Shown here piece after piece: positions 21,882 through 22,190 of a stretch of DNA of 22,190 nt. Each line of letters begins with the position of its first letter. Within the stretch, counting starts at the first letter, position 1. This DNA comes from a virus. The stretch spans positions 1 through 22,190 of IMG/VR virus record IMGVR_UViG_3300027752_000127. One strand, given 5' to 3'. Below the pieces are notes generated by a model. The model was not told the DNA's origin. It was given only the letters and a program-made list of their open reading frames with translations, and did not search any database. A program made the translations under genes and the position numbers.

Positions 21882-22190
21882 TGTGTTTGTACCAATAATT
21901 TTTTATTTTTATGTAGTTCCTCTAATTCGTTAAACGTATAACATTCGGATCCCATGAATCTTAATGTTACTCGTGCATTACCATCAGGTAGTGCAGGTAC
22001 TATAACTTTATGCCATTCTGCTACATTTATTATAAATGGACAATAGTTTCCAGAACGCACAACTTTTGTTGTTAATAATTCTTGTTCATCTCTACCAGAA
22101 TAAAATCCTGTCCGGGCCCGAAATACTCCTAAGTCATATTTTTTTGATTTAGCTTGTAATCTTCTGCCTGTTGTTGATTGTGCTAAGTCG
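21878..22190 (-). CDS. C-terminal part of a possible DSBH oxygenase-like protein, 5' end outside window
   Basis: The frame is open through the right edge, with about 103 codons visible. A GTG at 22060 exists, but translation continues upstream without a stop (QAKSKKYDLGVFRARTGFYS), so the gene is partial. EWHKVIVPALPDGNARVTL resembles the distal His...Arg part of the two following proteins (QWHRVDN...DRNMGSISF), so it may be a more diverged member of the same fold. This is inference from a short region. Its stop overlaps the start of paralogue A by ATGA. Confidence 0.55.
   Translation of the reverse strand, partial: DLAQSTTGRRLQAKSKKYDLGVFRARTGFYSGRDEQELLTTKVVRSGNYCPFIINVAEWHKVIVPALPDGNARVTLRFMGSECYTFNELEELHKNKKLLVQTQ

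Noticed and set aside
1-22190. tRNA genes, CRISPR arrays, insertion sequences or an integrase
   Set aside because: No cloverleaf, regularly spaced repeats, transposase motif or attachment-site repeat was found by eye; a tRNA scan would settle the first point.

Overview
The window looks like part of the genome of a marine T4-like myovirus, of the kind that infects cyanobacteria or SAR11-type bacteria. The evidence is a set of T4 core proteins: UvsX, UvsY, gp32, the large terminase gp17, tail sheath gp18, tail tube gp19, the gp4 head-completion nuclease and a gp1-type dNMP kinase. Base composition is low in GC by eye. There are also accessory enzymes of the sort found in marine myoviruses: a radical SAM protein, two sulfotransferases, a glycosyltransferase-like protein and DSBH oxygenase-like proteins. 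The host cannot be fixed, because no photosynthesis gene, tRNA or other host marker lies in the window. Nearly all genes are on the minus strand, so transcription runs from high to low coordinates.

Right end (22190-19481): a partial gene and two tandem paralogues, all with a 2OG-Fe(II)-oxygenase-like signature, are linked by ATGA overlaps to a dNMP kinase. Structural block (19365-13680): tail sheath with its own late promoter and strong terminator, tail tube with a late promoter, a leader hairpin and a terminator, a tube-like protein, an unknown 144-aa protein, and gp4. Middle (13659-8358): a radical SAM enzyme, a plus-strand sulfotransferase, a probable small terminase, a 37-codon plus-strand gene, two proteins of unknown function, and the large terminase. 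Left (8358-1): a second sulfotransferase, a 428-aa probable virion protein, then a DNA recombination and replication operon (gp32, UvsX, a 76-aa protein, UvsY, a glycosyltransferase-like protein and an HExxH metallopeptidase-like protein). After it come a 61-aa protein, a DEDDh exonuclease and an AAA+ ATPase that runs off the left edge.

Two promoter classes can be read directly. Replication genes are preceded by near-perfect or perfect sigma70 promoters (TTGACA, 17 bp, TATAAT) that share an AGGTTGAC block. Structural and late genes are preceded by T4 late-type boxes (C/G/TATAAATA). At four or five genes the late box sits only 5-6 nt before the ATG with no Shine-Dalgarno, which predicts leaderless late mRNAs. 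gp32 has both promoter classes.

The most interesting points are the predicted leaderless late transcription, the duplicated oxygenase pair sharing a 92-nt perfectly identical segment, a radical SAM protein with a SPASM-like cysteine region at its N-terminus, a sheath enlarged by repeat modules, and a spread of modification enzymes placed among the packaging and structural genes.
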